5,126 bases of DNA, taken from positions 1 through 5,126 of the forward strand of contig CAKZXL010000844.1 in the NCBI GenBank assembly GCA_937883885.1. The letters are read 5' to 3'. The notes under the pieces are model-generated. The model was not told where the DNA came from. It made no database searches and saw only the letters and a list, made by a program, of their open reading frames with translations. This document shows positions 1 to 5,126 of the stretch, piece after piece. The translations under genes and the position numbers were made by a program. Within the stretch, counting starts at the first letter, position 1. Every line of letters starts with the position of its first letter. The DNA is from an uncultured Aquincola sp. (lineage in GTDB: Bacteria; Pseudomonadota; Gammaproteobacteria; Burkholderiales; Burkholderiaceae).

Positions 1-702
1 CTGGTGGCCCAGGTGGGCGATGGCCTGTCGGCCGTGCAGCAGGCGCTGGCGCTGCGGCCGCGCATCTGCTTCCTCGACATCCGCATGCCGGGCATGGACG
101 GGCTGCAGGCCGCGCAGGCGCTGGCCGAGGACTGGCCCGAGGACGCGCCCTTTCCGCTCATCGTGTTCATCACCGCGTATGACCAGTACGCGCTGCAGGC
201 CTTCGAGCGTGAGGCGGTGGACTACCTGCTCAAGCCGGTGGACGCTGCCCGGCTGGCCCAGTGCGTGCAGCGGCTGCAGCGGCTGCTGGTACAGCCCGCC
301 GCGCCGGGCGGCCTGGAGGGCACGCTGGCACAGATCCGCCAGCTGCTGGGCGCCACCGCACCCCAGGCCGCAGCGCCGCGGCTGGACGTCATCCAGGCCG
401 GCGTGGGCCACACGCTGCACATGGTGCCGGTGGACGAGGTGCTGTACTTCGAGGCGGCCGACAAGTACGTGCGCGTGGTCACCGCCGACAAGGAACACCT
501 CATCCGCCTGTCGCTGCGCGAGCTGCTGCCGCAGCTGGACGCGCAGCGCTTCTGGCAGGTGCACCGCGGCCTGGTGGTGCAGGCGCGTGCCATCGCCACT
601 GCCCAGCGCGAGCCCAGCGGCAAGGTGCTGCTGACGCTGCGCGGCCGGCCCGAGACCCTGACCGCCAGCCGGCTGTACGCGCACCTCTTCAAGGGCATGT
701 AG
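1..702 (+). CDS. LytTR-family response regulator, 5' end missing
   Basis: Cytoplasmic two-component regulator: an N-terminal receiver takes phosphate from a sensor kinase and a C-terminal LytTR domain binds DNA. The frame is open from base 1; 233 residues are visible. Numbered from base 1, the receiver shows phospho-acceptor D26 in 'FLDIRMPGMDG', the switch threonine T58 in 'FITAYD', and lysine K78 in 'YLLKPVD'. The first beta strand and the acidic pair are absent, so roughly 30-40 residues lie outside the window. A Pro/Ala/Gln-rich linker (about 97-127) leads to LytTR (about 128-230), with 'VLYFEAADKYVRVV' and 'FWQVHRGLVV' typical of the family. The stop is TAG at 700-702. A LytS-type histidine kinase gene is often found upstream of such regulators, but that is family knowledge and not seen here. 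The target genes cannot be told. Family assignment is firm; the exact ortholog is unknown. Confidence 0.93.
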   Translation: MVAQVGDGLSAVQQALALRPRICFLDIRMPGMDGLQAAQALAEDWPEDAPFPLIVFITAYDQYALQAFEREAVDYLLKPVDAARLAQCVQRLQRLLVQPAAPGGLEGTLAQIRQLLGATAPQAAAPRLDVIQAGVGHTLHMVPVDEVLYFEAADKYVRVVTADKEHLIRLSLRELLPQLDAQRFWQVHRGLVVQARAIATAQREPSGKVLLTLRGRPETLTASRLYAHLFKGM

Positions 703-704
703 CG

Positions 705-766
705 GGCCGCGATCGTCGTCGGCGGTAGGGATGGCCCTGGCACATGGGCCTGCGATCATCGCGGCC
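705..766. repeat. Nested inverted repeat between regulator and patatin gene
   Basis: The 89-bp gap between the two plus-strand genes contains a perfect 9-bp inverted repeat, GGCCGCGAT at 705-713 and ATCGCGGCC at 758-766. Nested inside it is a 5-bp pair, GGCCC at 733-737 and GGGCC at 746-750. In RNA this could form a stacked or branched stem that starts three bases after the regulator stop. No run of T follows, so it is not a standard intrinsic terminator. It could be an mRNA processing or attenuation structure, an operator, or chance in GC-rich DNA. I found no convincing sigma-70 promoter in the gap: a weak -10-like CATAAC at 766-771 has no suitably spaced -35 partner. Confidence 0.4.
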
Positions 767-780
767 ATAACAAGCACCGC

Positions 781-785
781 AGGAG
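781..785 (+). promoter_or_regulatory. Ribosome binding site that fixes the patatin start
   Basis: AGGAG at 781-785 directly abuts an in-frame ATG at 786, leaving no spacer, but lies 6 nt before the ATG at 792, which is ideal spacing. A third in-frame ATG at 801 is 15 nt away. The start at 792 is therefore preferred over the longer reading from 786. Confidence 0.75.
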
Positions 786-791
786 ATGGGC

Positions 792-3700
792 ATGGCCGCG
801 ATGGACTACCGCGCCGAAATCCGCTTTGGCGTGGTGATGTATGGCGGCGTGTCGCTGGCCATCTACATCAACGGCGTCACCAACGAGATGTACGAGCTGG
901 CCCGGGCCACGCCGCGCAACCTGGACGGCGGCGCACCGGCCCGCCCGGCCAGCCAGGCGCCCGACACCACCCGCGAGGTATACCGCCGCCTGGCCTGGCT
1001 GGTGAATGACCCGCCGCTGCAGCAGCGTTATGCCGACTGGTTGGCCGACCCCGCCGGCAACCCCGATCCGCTGGCCGCCGAAGCCCCGGGCGACCTGCCC
1101 ACCCGCTTCGTCATCGACGTGATCGCCGGCACTTCGGCCGGCGGCATCAACGGCCTGTTTTTGGGCAAGGCACTGGCCAACGACGAGCCGTTTGCGCCGC
1201 TGCGCGAGCTGTGGGTACGCGAAGGCGACATCGGCAGCCTGCTGAACGACCGCCGCAGCTACCAGGCCGACCCCGACATGGAAGGCCTGCCCGACCGCAC
1301 CGGCGCGCCCACCTCGCTGCTCAACAGCGACCGCATGTACCGCAAGCTGCGCAAGGCGATGGCGCTGATGTCGGGCGCCAATGGCCGCGGCAGCGCGCCT
1401 TCGCCCTTCGTCGACGAGCTGGACCTGTTCGTCACCACCACCGACATCCGCGGCTCGCTGGTCACGCTGCGGCTGTTCGACAAGGTGGTGCACGAAAAGC
1501 GCCACCGCCAGGTCCTCCGCTTCCGCTACACCGACGACGGCCGCCAGGTGGCGCACAACGACCTGGACCCGCGGCACAACGCCTTTCTCTCGTTCGCGGC
1601 GCGCTGCACCTCGTCGTTTCCGTTCGCCTTCGAGCCGATGACGCTGGACGCGCTGCGCCGGCTCGACCGCAACCTGGACACGCAGGCCTTGCGCCAGTGG
1701 GACGACTTCTTCACCGGCGTGCCGGTGGCCGAAGTGCAGGCAGGCGGCCACGTCACCCGCGCCTTCGGCGACGGCGGCTACCTGGACAACAAGCCCTTCA
1801 CCCATGTGGTGGGCACGCTGTCGCAGCGCAGCGCCGCGGTGCCGGTGGAACGCAAGCTGGTCTACATCGAACCCGCGCCCGCCCACCCCGAAACCGATGC
1901 CGCCGACCCCGCCACGCCGCCCGATGCACTGACCAATGCGCTGGCGGCGCTGACCAGCATCCCCAGCTACGAGACCATCCGCGAAGACCTGGAAGCGGTG
2001 CTGCGCCGCAACCGCCGCATCGAGCGCATCGACCGCATCGTGCGGCTGGGTGAGCGCGACCTCGACGCCGCCGAGGACGATCCGCTGGCCCGCGTGGTGC
2101 GCGAGGTGGTGCCCGGCGACGACGACGGCGTGCCGCCCTGGCGCGAGCTGACGATGGAGCGCATGCGCCAGTACTACGGCGACGCTTTCCTGCCCTACAA
2201 CCGGCTGCGCCAGTACACCGTCACCGACGACATCGCCGACTGCCTGGCCCGTGCCTGGAAGATCGAGCGCAACTCCGACCATGTGTACGCGCTGCGCGCG
2301 CTGGTGCGCGCCTGGCGCGAAGAACGCTACAGCGACAAGCCCGGGCTGCCGGTGGACCAGGGCGGCACCTGGGTGGGCACGCTCAACGCCTTCCTCGACG
2401 ACTACGACCTGGCCTACCGCACCCGGCGCACCGCCTTTCTGCTGCGCCGCATCGACCAGCTCACCCGCCTGGTGGGCCGCCGCCGCCGCGGCCCGCTGGG
2501 CGAACTGAGCGAGGCCGACGAAGCCCTGGCCCGCCGCCTGAAGCGCCGCGCCGGGCCCAACCTGATCGACGGCGAGGTGAACGACGCCGAGCTGCACGAC
2601 CTGCTGATGGCGTTGCACCGGCTGAAGGTGGACCTGTCGCAGGCGCACAGCACGCTGCGCAACCGCGACAGCCTGGGCGGCGTGGACGACCAGCCCGCCG
2701 CGCGTGAACGCCGCGGCCGGCTCCGCCAGGAGCTGCAGGACGTGCTGGACCTGCTGCTGCTCAGCCGCACCCACGGCCCCGGCGGCCCCGACGACGTGCC
2801 CACGCTCACCACCACCGGCGGTGCCACCGTGCGGGTGCTGTTTCCGCCCGAGCTGCTGAAGCTGCCCTCGGCCACCCGCACGCTGCAGGAAGGCATCTTC
2901 CTGCGGGCGCAGGCGCTGCTCAAGCTCACCCGCACCACCGCACTGACCGCGCTGCAGGACGCGCTGGAAGTCGACCTGCAGCGCATCGGCGAGACGGTGC
3001 GCGCGCTGGTCAAGGGCCGCCCCGAGGCCGAGCCCGAAGGGGGCGCCCTGGTGTGGCGCCGGCTGGGCGGCCCGCGGCTGGGCGTGGTGGACGCCGGCAT
3101 CGGCCAGCAGCAGGTGGTGGTCAAGGTGGACGACACCGGCCTGCCCGAGCTGGACACGCCGCTGGCCAAGCAGCTGCGGCGCTTTCTGGGCGAGTACTAC
3201 CTGCGCTTCGACACCTACGACCAGATGAGCTTTCCGCTGTACTACGACACCGAAAGCGGCGAGCCGGCCACGGTGGAAGTGGTGCGCATCAGCCCCGAAG
3301 ACGCCACCACGCTGATCGACGAACGCGCCACCGGCCTGCGCAAGCTCGACGGCACCGCGCTGGCCAACTTCGGCGCCTTCCTGCAGCGGCACTGGCGCAC
3401 CAACGACATCCTGTGGGGCCGGCTCGACGGGGCGGAGCGGCTGATCACCGCGCTGCTGCCCGGCTCGGAGCCGGCCACCCGCAGCGTGCGCGGCACGCTG
3501 ATCGGCCAGGCCCACCGTGCCATCGTGCGGGAAGCGCTGCGGCCCACGGGCTATGAGCAGATCACCGGCCTCTTGTGCGGCGCGGTGGCCGAGGTGCAGC
3601 GCCGCCTGCCGGTGCCCCCGGCCGACGACCCGAACGCCCGGCGCGACCGCCTGCGCCGCCAGCTGGTGGACGGGCTGCAGCCCGGCACGCCGGAGGCCCG

Positions 3701-4250
3701 CCGCCGGCTCGACCAGGTGGTGGCCTCGCTGCTGGAAGACGACGCGCTGCTGCAGTGGGTGAAGGTGAGCCGCGAGGGCCGGCAGGCGCCCGATCCGGCG
3801 CCACTGCTGGACAGCGCGGCCCGCGCCACCACCATCACCGGCCGCCTGCTGCAGACGGTGGTGGCCCAGCGCGGCCAGGACCTGCCAGCGCTGCGCTGGG
3901 TGGCGCGGCTGGGGCTGGCCGGCCAGGGCCTGCTGGCGGTGTCCTTGCCCGGCAGCCTGCGCGCCCGCTGGTGGTCGCACGTGATGAAGGTGCTTTACGC
4001 CTTCCTGCTGGTGATGCTGGCGGCCGGGCTGTTGCTGGCCTCGGAGCCGGTGCGCACCGCCGCCGTCACCGCGCTGGGCGTGGTGGCCACGCTGCACCTG
4101 GCGATGCTGCTGGTGGCCGACGTGCTCAAGTCACGCCGCAGCTGGAAGGCCAAGAGCGCCTGGGCGTTGGGCGTGCCGCTGGTGGTGCTCGCGGCGCTGG
4201 GGGTGCTGGCCTTGGCCCGGGTGGGCTGGCGCGCGCTGCTGGGGCTGTAG
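792..4250 (+). CDS. Patatin-like phospholipase with DUF3376-like region and C-terminal membrane anchor
   Basis: A 1152-residue probable lipid acyl hydrolase of unknown substrate. Numbering starts at the ATG at 792, chosen for its AGGAG 6 nt upstream. The patatin domain spans about 8-345. It has a Gly-rich oxyanion segment 'MYGGVSLAIYINGV' (16-29), a variant of the usual DGGGxRG; the nucleophile elbow G113-T-S115-A-G117; and the catalytic Asp in D327-G-G. The Ser-Asp dyad is therefore intact. Residues about 390-760 are charged, Arg/Leu-rich and helical-looking, with no motif I recognise. Residues about 806-890 contain 'SFPLYYDTESGEP', 'VEVVRISPEDAT', 'ANFGAFLQRHWRTND' and 'ILWGRLDGAERL', which I recall as the hallmark of DUF3376 and the bacterial 'patatin-related protein' family (TIGR03607). 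Three hydrophobic segments close the protein (about 1066-1083, 1090-1110, 1123-1143). There is no signal peptide. Basic residues before segment 1 and between segments 2 and 3 predict a cytoplasmic catalytic domain tethered to the inner membrane. It is far longer than simple bacterial patatins (about 300-400 residues). Fold assignment is firm; biological role unknown. Confidence 0.93.
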   Translation: MAAMDYRAEIRFGVVMYGGVSLAIYINGVTNEMYELARATPRNLDGGAPARPASQAPDTTREVYRRLAWLVNDPPLQQRYADWLADPAGNPDPLAAEAPGDLPTRFVIDVIAGTSAGGINGLFLGKALANDEPFAPLRELWVREGDIGSLLNDRRSYQADPDMEGLPDRTGAPTSLLNSDRMYRKLRKAMALMSGANGRGSAPSPFVDELDLFVTTTDIRGSLVTLRLFDKVVHEKRHRQVLRFRYTDDGRQVAHNDLDPRHNAFLSFAARCTSSFPFAFEPMTLDALRRLDRNLDTQALRQWDDFFTGVPVAEVQAGGHVTRAFGDGGYLDNKPFTHVVGTLSQRSAAVPVERKLVYIEPAPAHPETDAADPATPPDALTNALAALTSIPSYETIREDLEAVLRRNRRIERIDRIVRLGERDLDAAEDDPLARVVREVVPGDDDGVPPWRELTMERMRQYYGDAFLPYNRLRQYTVTDDIADCLARAWKIERNSDHVYALRALVRAWREERYSDKPGLPVDQGGTWVGTLNAFLDDYDLAYRTRRTAFLLRRIDQLTRLVGRRRRGPLGELSEADEALARRLKRRAGPNLIDGEVNDAELHDLLMALHRLKVDLSQAHSTLRNRDSLGGVDDQPAARERRGRLRQELQDVLDLLLLSRTHGPGGPDDVPTLTTTGGATVRVLFPPELLKLPSATRTLQEGIFLRAQALLKLTRTTALTALQDALEVDLQRIGETVRALVKGRPEAEPEGGALVWRRLGGPRLGVVDAGIGQQQVVVKVDDTGLPELDTPLAKQLRRFLGEYYLRFDTYDQMSFPLYYDTESGEPATVEVVRISPEDATTLIDERATGLRKLDGTALANFGAFLQRHWRTNDILWGRLDGAERLITALLPGSEPATRSVRGTLIGQAHRAIVREALRPTGYEQITGLLCGAVAEVQRRLPVPPADDPNARRDRLRRQLVDGLQPGTPEARRRLDQVVASLLEDDALLQWVKVSREGRQAPDPAPLLDSAARATTITGRLLQTVVAQRGQDLPALRWVARLGLAGQGLLAVSLPGSLRARWWSHVMKVLYAFLLVMLAAGLLLASEPVRTAAVTALGVVATLHLAMLLVADVLKSRRSWKAKSAWALGVPLVVLAALGVLALARVGWRALLGL

Positions 4251-4269
4251 GCGCGGGCGTGCCTGTGCA

Positions 4270-4293
4270 GGCGCCCCAGCGCCTCAGGGCGCC
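4270..4293. terminator. GC stem-loop at the convergence of two genes
   Basis: A perfect 7-bp all-GC inverted repeat, GGCGCCC at 4270-4276 and GGGCGCC at 4287-4293, has a 10-nt loop. A second small dyad, GCCTG-TG-CAGGC, sits at 4261-4272 and overlaps its left arm. The structure lies 19 bases after the patatin stop, and its loop contains the stop codon of the minus-strand gene (4284-4286). The position suits a shared bidirectional terminator for converging transcripts, but neither side has a T tract, so termination ability is an inference. Confidence 0.4.
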
Positions 4294-4565
4294 GAAGTGT
4301 CCTGCGAGACGCGAACGATCCGATCGTCCGCTTGCCAGTGCGCCACCGCCGCGGCGGTGGCCTGCGCATCGTCCAGCGCCTGCGCCAGATCGGCGTCGGC
4401 CGGCAGCGGGTCGGGGGCGCTGGCGGCCACCAGCACCGCAAAGGCCAGCCAGCCGAACACCGACACCGCGATGAAGGCGCGCAAGGCTCTCATGCGGCCG
4501 GGGGCGCGTTCGTCCCGCAGCTCCTGACATTCCGGGAACGGGACGGGTTGTTGCGAAGACGCCAT
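4284..4565 (-). CDS. Small single-span membrane protein of unknown function
   Basis: Encodes 93 residues; I do not recognise the family. The N-terminal 25 residues are polar and charged ('ECQELRDERAPGRMR'). One strongly hydrophobic segment follows at about 30-50 ('FIAVSVFGWLAFAVLVAA'), then an Asp/Ala-rich tail ('PLPADADLAQALDDAQAT') ending in 'DDRIVRVSQDTSAP'. Arginines before the segment and acidic residues after it predict N-terminus in the cytoplasm and tail in the periplasm. The start at 4565 is preferred because AGGGA on the minus strand (plus 4574-4578) lies 8 nt upstream. The in-frame ATG at 4589 has no ribosome binding site, and Met25 would give a shorter signal-anchor form with a poor site. 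Codon use matches the neighbours. It is downstream of the secreted-protein gene on the same strand after an 89-bp gap. The reading rests on the clear membrane segment, start signal and tight fit to the convergent neighbour. Confidence 0.7.
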   Translation of the reverse strand: MASSQQPVPFPECQELRDERAPGRMRALRAFIAVSVFGWLAFAVLVAASAPDPLPADADLAQALDDAQATAAAVAHWQADDRIVRVSQDTSAP

Positions 4566-4571
4566 GATCTG

Positions 4572-4604
4572 CTTCCCTGCTGTGAACATTATCACTGTAG
4601 GAAG
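4572..4604 (-). promoter_or_regulatory. Dyad upstream of the 93-residue gene: Crp-like site or RBS-hiding hairpin
   Basis: The core on the plus strand is TGTGA-N6-TCACT (4581-4596), matching 9 of 10 bases of the Crp consensus TGTGA-N6-TCACA. Symmetry continues outward to CTTCC at 4572-4576 and GGAAG at 4600-4604, with three mismatches and one bulged base. Only 15 of 33 bases are G or C, well below the surroundings. On the minus strand, GATAAT (plus 4588-4593) resembles a -10 box, but no -35 hexamer is visible at 16-18 bp spacing. The right arm of the dyad includes the AGGGA ribosome binding site of the 93-residue gene, so in RNA the same symmetry would form a hairpin covering that site. If GATAAT is the real -10, transcription would start inside the dyad and the hairpin would not form, so the two readings compete. 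Confidence 0.45.
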
Positions 4605-4621
4605 TCTTGAGACAGGGCGCC

Positions 4622-4637
4622 TCCCTCTAGAGAGGGA
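4622..4637 (-). terminator. Stem-loop after the secreted-protein gene
   Basis: TCCCTC at 4622-4627 pairs with GAGGGA at 4632-4637 around a 4-nt loop, giving a perfect 6-bp stem 17 bases downstream of the minus-strand stop at 4655. A second AGAGGG at 4645-4650 can pair with the same CCCTCT (4623-4628), so two mutually exclusive hairpins are possible. No T run follows on the minus strand, so this is a candidate transcript-end or stability element and not a textbook terminator. Confidence 0.4.
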
Positions 4638-4654
4638 CGTCTGAAGAGGGCCCG

Positions 4655-5065
4655 TCAGCGGCCGCCGTGGCGGTAGCCGTCCCAGCCGCGGCCCTCGTAG
4701 CCGCGGTCGGCCCAGCGACCGCCATGCCAATGGCGCGGTGCCCGTTGCGGCACCACCACATACGCCGGCGGCGGCGCCGGCCGGTAGTAGCGCACCGGCG
4801 GCGGCGGGGGCGCATACAGCACCGGCGCGGGCTGGTACACCGGGTAGGCGGGCACCGCCACCACCGGCGCCGGCTGGTACATCACGGCCGGCGGGGCGTA
4901 GTAGCGCACCGGCGGGGCGTTGGAAATGACGGTGCCCACGCCCACGCCGGCCACCGGCGCGTTGATGCCGACCGACCAATACACGTCACGGGCCTGCGCC
5001 GCGCCGGCGGCCAGCACGCCCGCCGATAGCAGCACGGCGGCGCTCAAGGTCTTGCGAAGGCTCAT
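4655..5065 (-). CDS. Secreted Pro/Tyr-rich protein of unknown function
   Basis: Encodes 136 residues. Residues 1-25 form a classical Sec signal peptide: basic 'MSLRK', a hydrophobic core 'AAVLLSAGVLAAG', and cleavage after 'AAQA'. The mature protein starts 'RDVYWSVGINAPVAGVGVG', a beginning I recall from small exported proteins of Burkholderiales. The middle is Pro/Tyr/Val-rich with repeated short units: 'PPVRYY' twice, 'YQPAPV' twice, and a run of five prolines. The tail is Gly/Arg/Trp/His-rich ('GGRWADRGYEGRGWDGYRH'). The repeats suggest an extended, disordered periplasmic or surface protein; no enzymatic motif is present. Its ATG at 5065 is preceded by AGGAG on the minus strand (plus 5073-5077) with 7 nt spacing, an excellent start signal. 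It is first of the two visible minus-strand genes. Function unknown; a periplasmic, outer-membrane-associated or envelope role is inference. Confidence 0.85.
   Translation of the reverse strand: MSLRKTLSAAVLLSAGVLAAGAAQARDVYWSVGINAPVAGVGVGTVISNAPPVRYYAPPAVMYQPAPVVAVPAYPVYQPAPVLYAPPPPPVRYYRPAPPPAYVVVPQRAPRHWHGGRWADRGYEGRGWDGYRHGGR
4784..4915. repeat. Duplicated units within the Pro-rich coding region
   Basis: GTAGTAGCGCACCGGCGG occurs identically at 4784-4801 and 4898-4915, encoding the two 'PPVRYY' units on the minus strand. Between them, ACCGGCGCGGGCTGGTACAC at 4821-4840 recurs at 4863-4882 with 18 of 20 bases matching, encoding the 'YQPAPV' units. The order (outer pair around inner pair) gives the protein a rough mirrored arrangement. 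Such repeats allow length change by slippage or recombination. Confidence 0.7.
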
Positions 5066-5126
5066 GGAAATGCTCCTGATGACTGACTACCCTGATTGAA
5101 CGCGCCAAGCGCCCTCCGGTGCACCA
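5066..5126 (-). promoter_or_regulatory. Leader of the secreted-protein gene
   Basis: These 61 bases lie upstream of the minus-strand secreted-protein gene and run to the window edge. The only firm signal is the ribosome binding site AGGAG (plus 5073-5077). TTGGCG on the minus strand (plus 5103-5108) resembles a -35 box, but no good -10 lies at normal spacing, so I do not call a promoter. No coding region is evident here. Confidence 0.5.

Noticed and set aside
756..4097. A 1113-codon open frame on the minus strand across the patatin gene.
   Set aside because: Its codons are exactly in register with the sense codons, so its stops correspond to sense TTA, CTA and TCA. These are rare in GC-rich genomes, and their absence alone keeps the frame open. 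The translation is low-complexity Gln/His/Gly/Ala/Val with no domain, while the sense frame has clear catalytic motifs.
792..4250. A phage-defence operon (CBASS-type) built around the patatin protein.
   Set aside because: No CD-NTase, HORMA/TRIP13, ubiquitin-like or other defence partner is visible, and the protein resembles the DUF3376-type group and not the short CapV effectors.
3575..4474. A 299-codon plus-strand frame running from the patatin gene into the convergent gene.
   Set aside because: It is Pro/Ala/Gly/Arg-rich with no recognisable motif and crosses two well-supported genes in another frame; typical of GC-rich shadow frames.
4566..4979. An upstream extension of the 93-residue protein to a 231-residue reading starting at 4979.
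   Set aside because: The extra part overlaps the secreted-protein gene in another frame, reads as Gly/Ala/Arg-rich shadow sequence, and the true start at 4565 has its own ribosome binding site.
4667..5029. A 120-codon plus-strand frame opposite the secreted-protein gene.
   Set aside because: It is Arg/His/Ala-rich, the expected antisense of a Pro/Tyr/Val repeat region, whereas the minus strand has a signal peptide and an ideal ribosome binding site.
1..5126. CRISPR arrays, tRNA or rRNA genes, insertion sequences, attachment sites.
   Set aside because: I saw no regularly spaced repeats, no tRNA-like cloverleaf, no transposase or integrase frame, and no flanking terminal repeats. The only direct repeats are coding units in the Pro-rich protein.

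Overview
The window is very GC-rich and densely coded, with strong codon bias. The protein types present (a LytTR response regulator, a very long patatin-like lipase, and a Pro/Tyr-rich exported protein with an 'RDVYWSVG' mature N-terminus) suggest a betaproteobacterium of the Burkholderiales, near Rubrivivax, Ideonella, Aquincola or Roseateles. This placement comes from recall of protein style, not from a search.

Layout. Bases 1-702 (+) hold the 3' part of a LytTR-family response regulator whose start lies before the window. After an 89-bp gap with a nested inverted repeat comes the dominant gene, 792-4250 (+). It encodes a 1152-residue patatin-like protein with an N-terminal patatin catalytic domain, a long uncharacterised middle, a conserved DUF3376-like block and three membrane segments at the C-terminus. 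Two genes on the minus strand converge on it: 4284-4565, a 93-residue single-span membrane protein of unknown function, and 4655-5065, a 136-residue secreted Pro/Tyr-rich protein. The convergence point is a 33-bp gap with a GC-rich stem-loop. No stretch longer than 300 bases lacks a gene.

How the genes relate. The regulator and the patatin gene share a strand and could be cotranscribed, but nothing in the sequence ties their functions together. The two minus-strand genes are in tandem with an 89-bp spacer. That spacer carries a stem-loop just after the secreted-protein gene and an AT-richer dyad just before the small membrane-protein gene, so the small gene may have its own control. None of the usual partners of phospholipase defence effectors (for example a CD-NTase of CBASS) is visible here.

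Most worth a second look are the membrane-anchored patatin/DUF3376-like protein and the dyad at 4572-4604. The dyad can be read either as a Crp-like operator over a -10 box or as an RNA hairpin that hides the ribosome binding site of the 93-residue gene.
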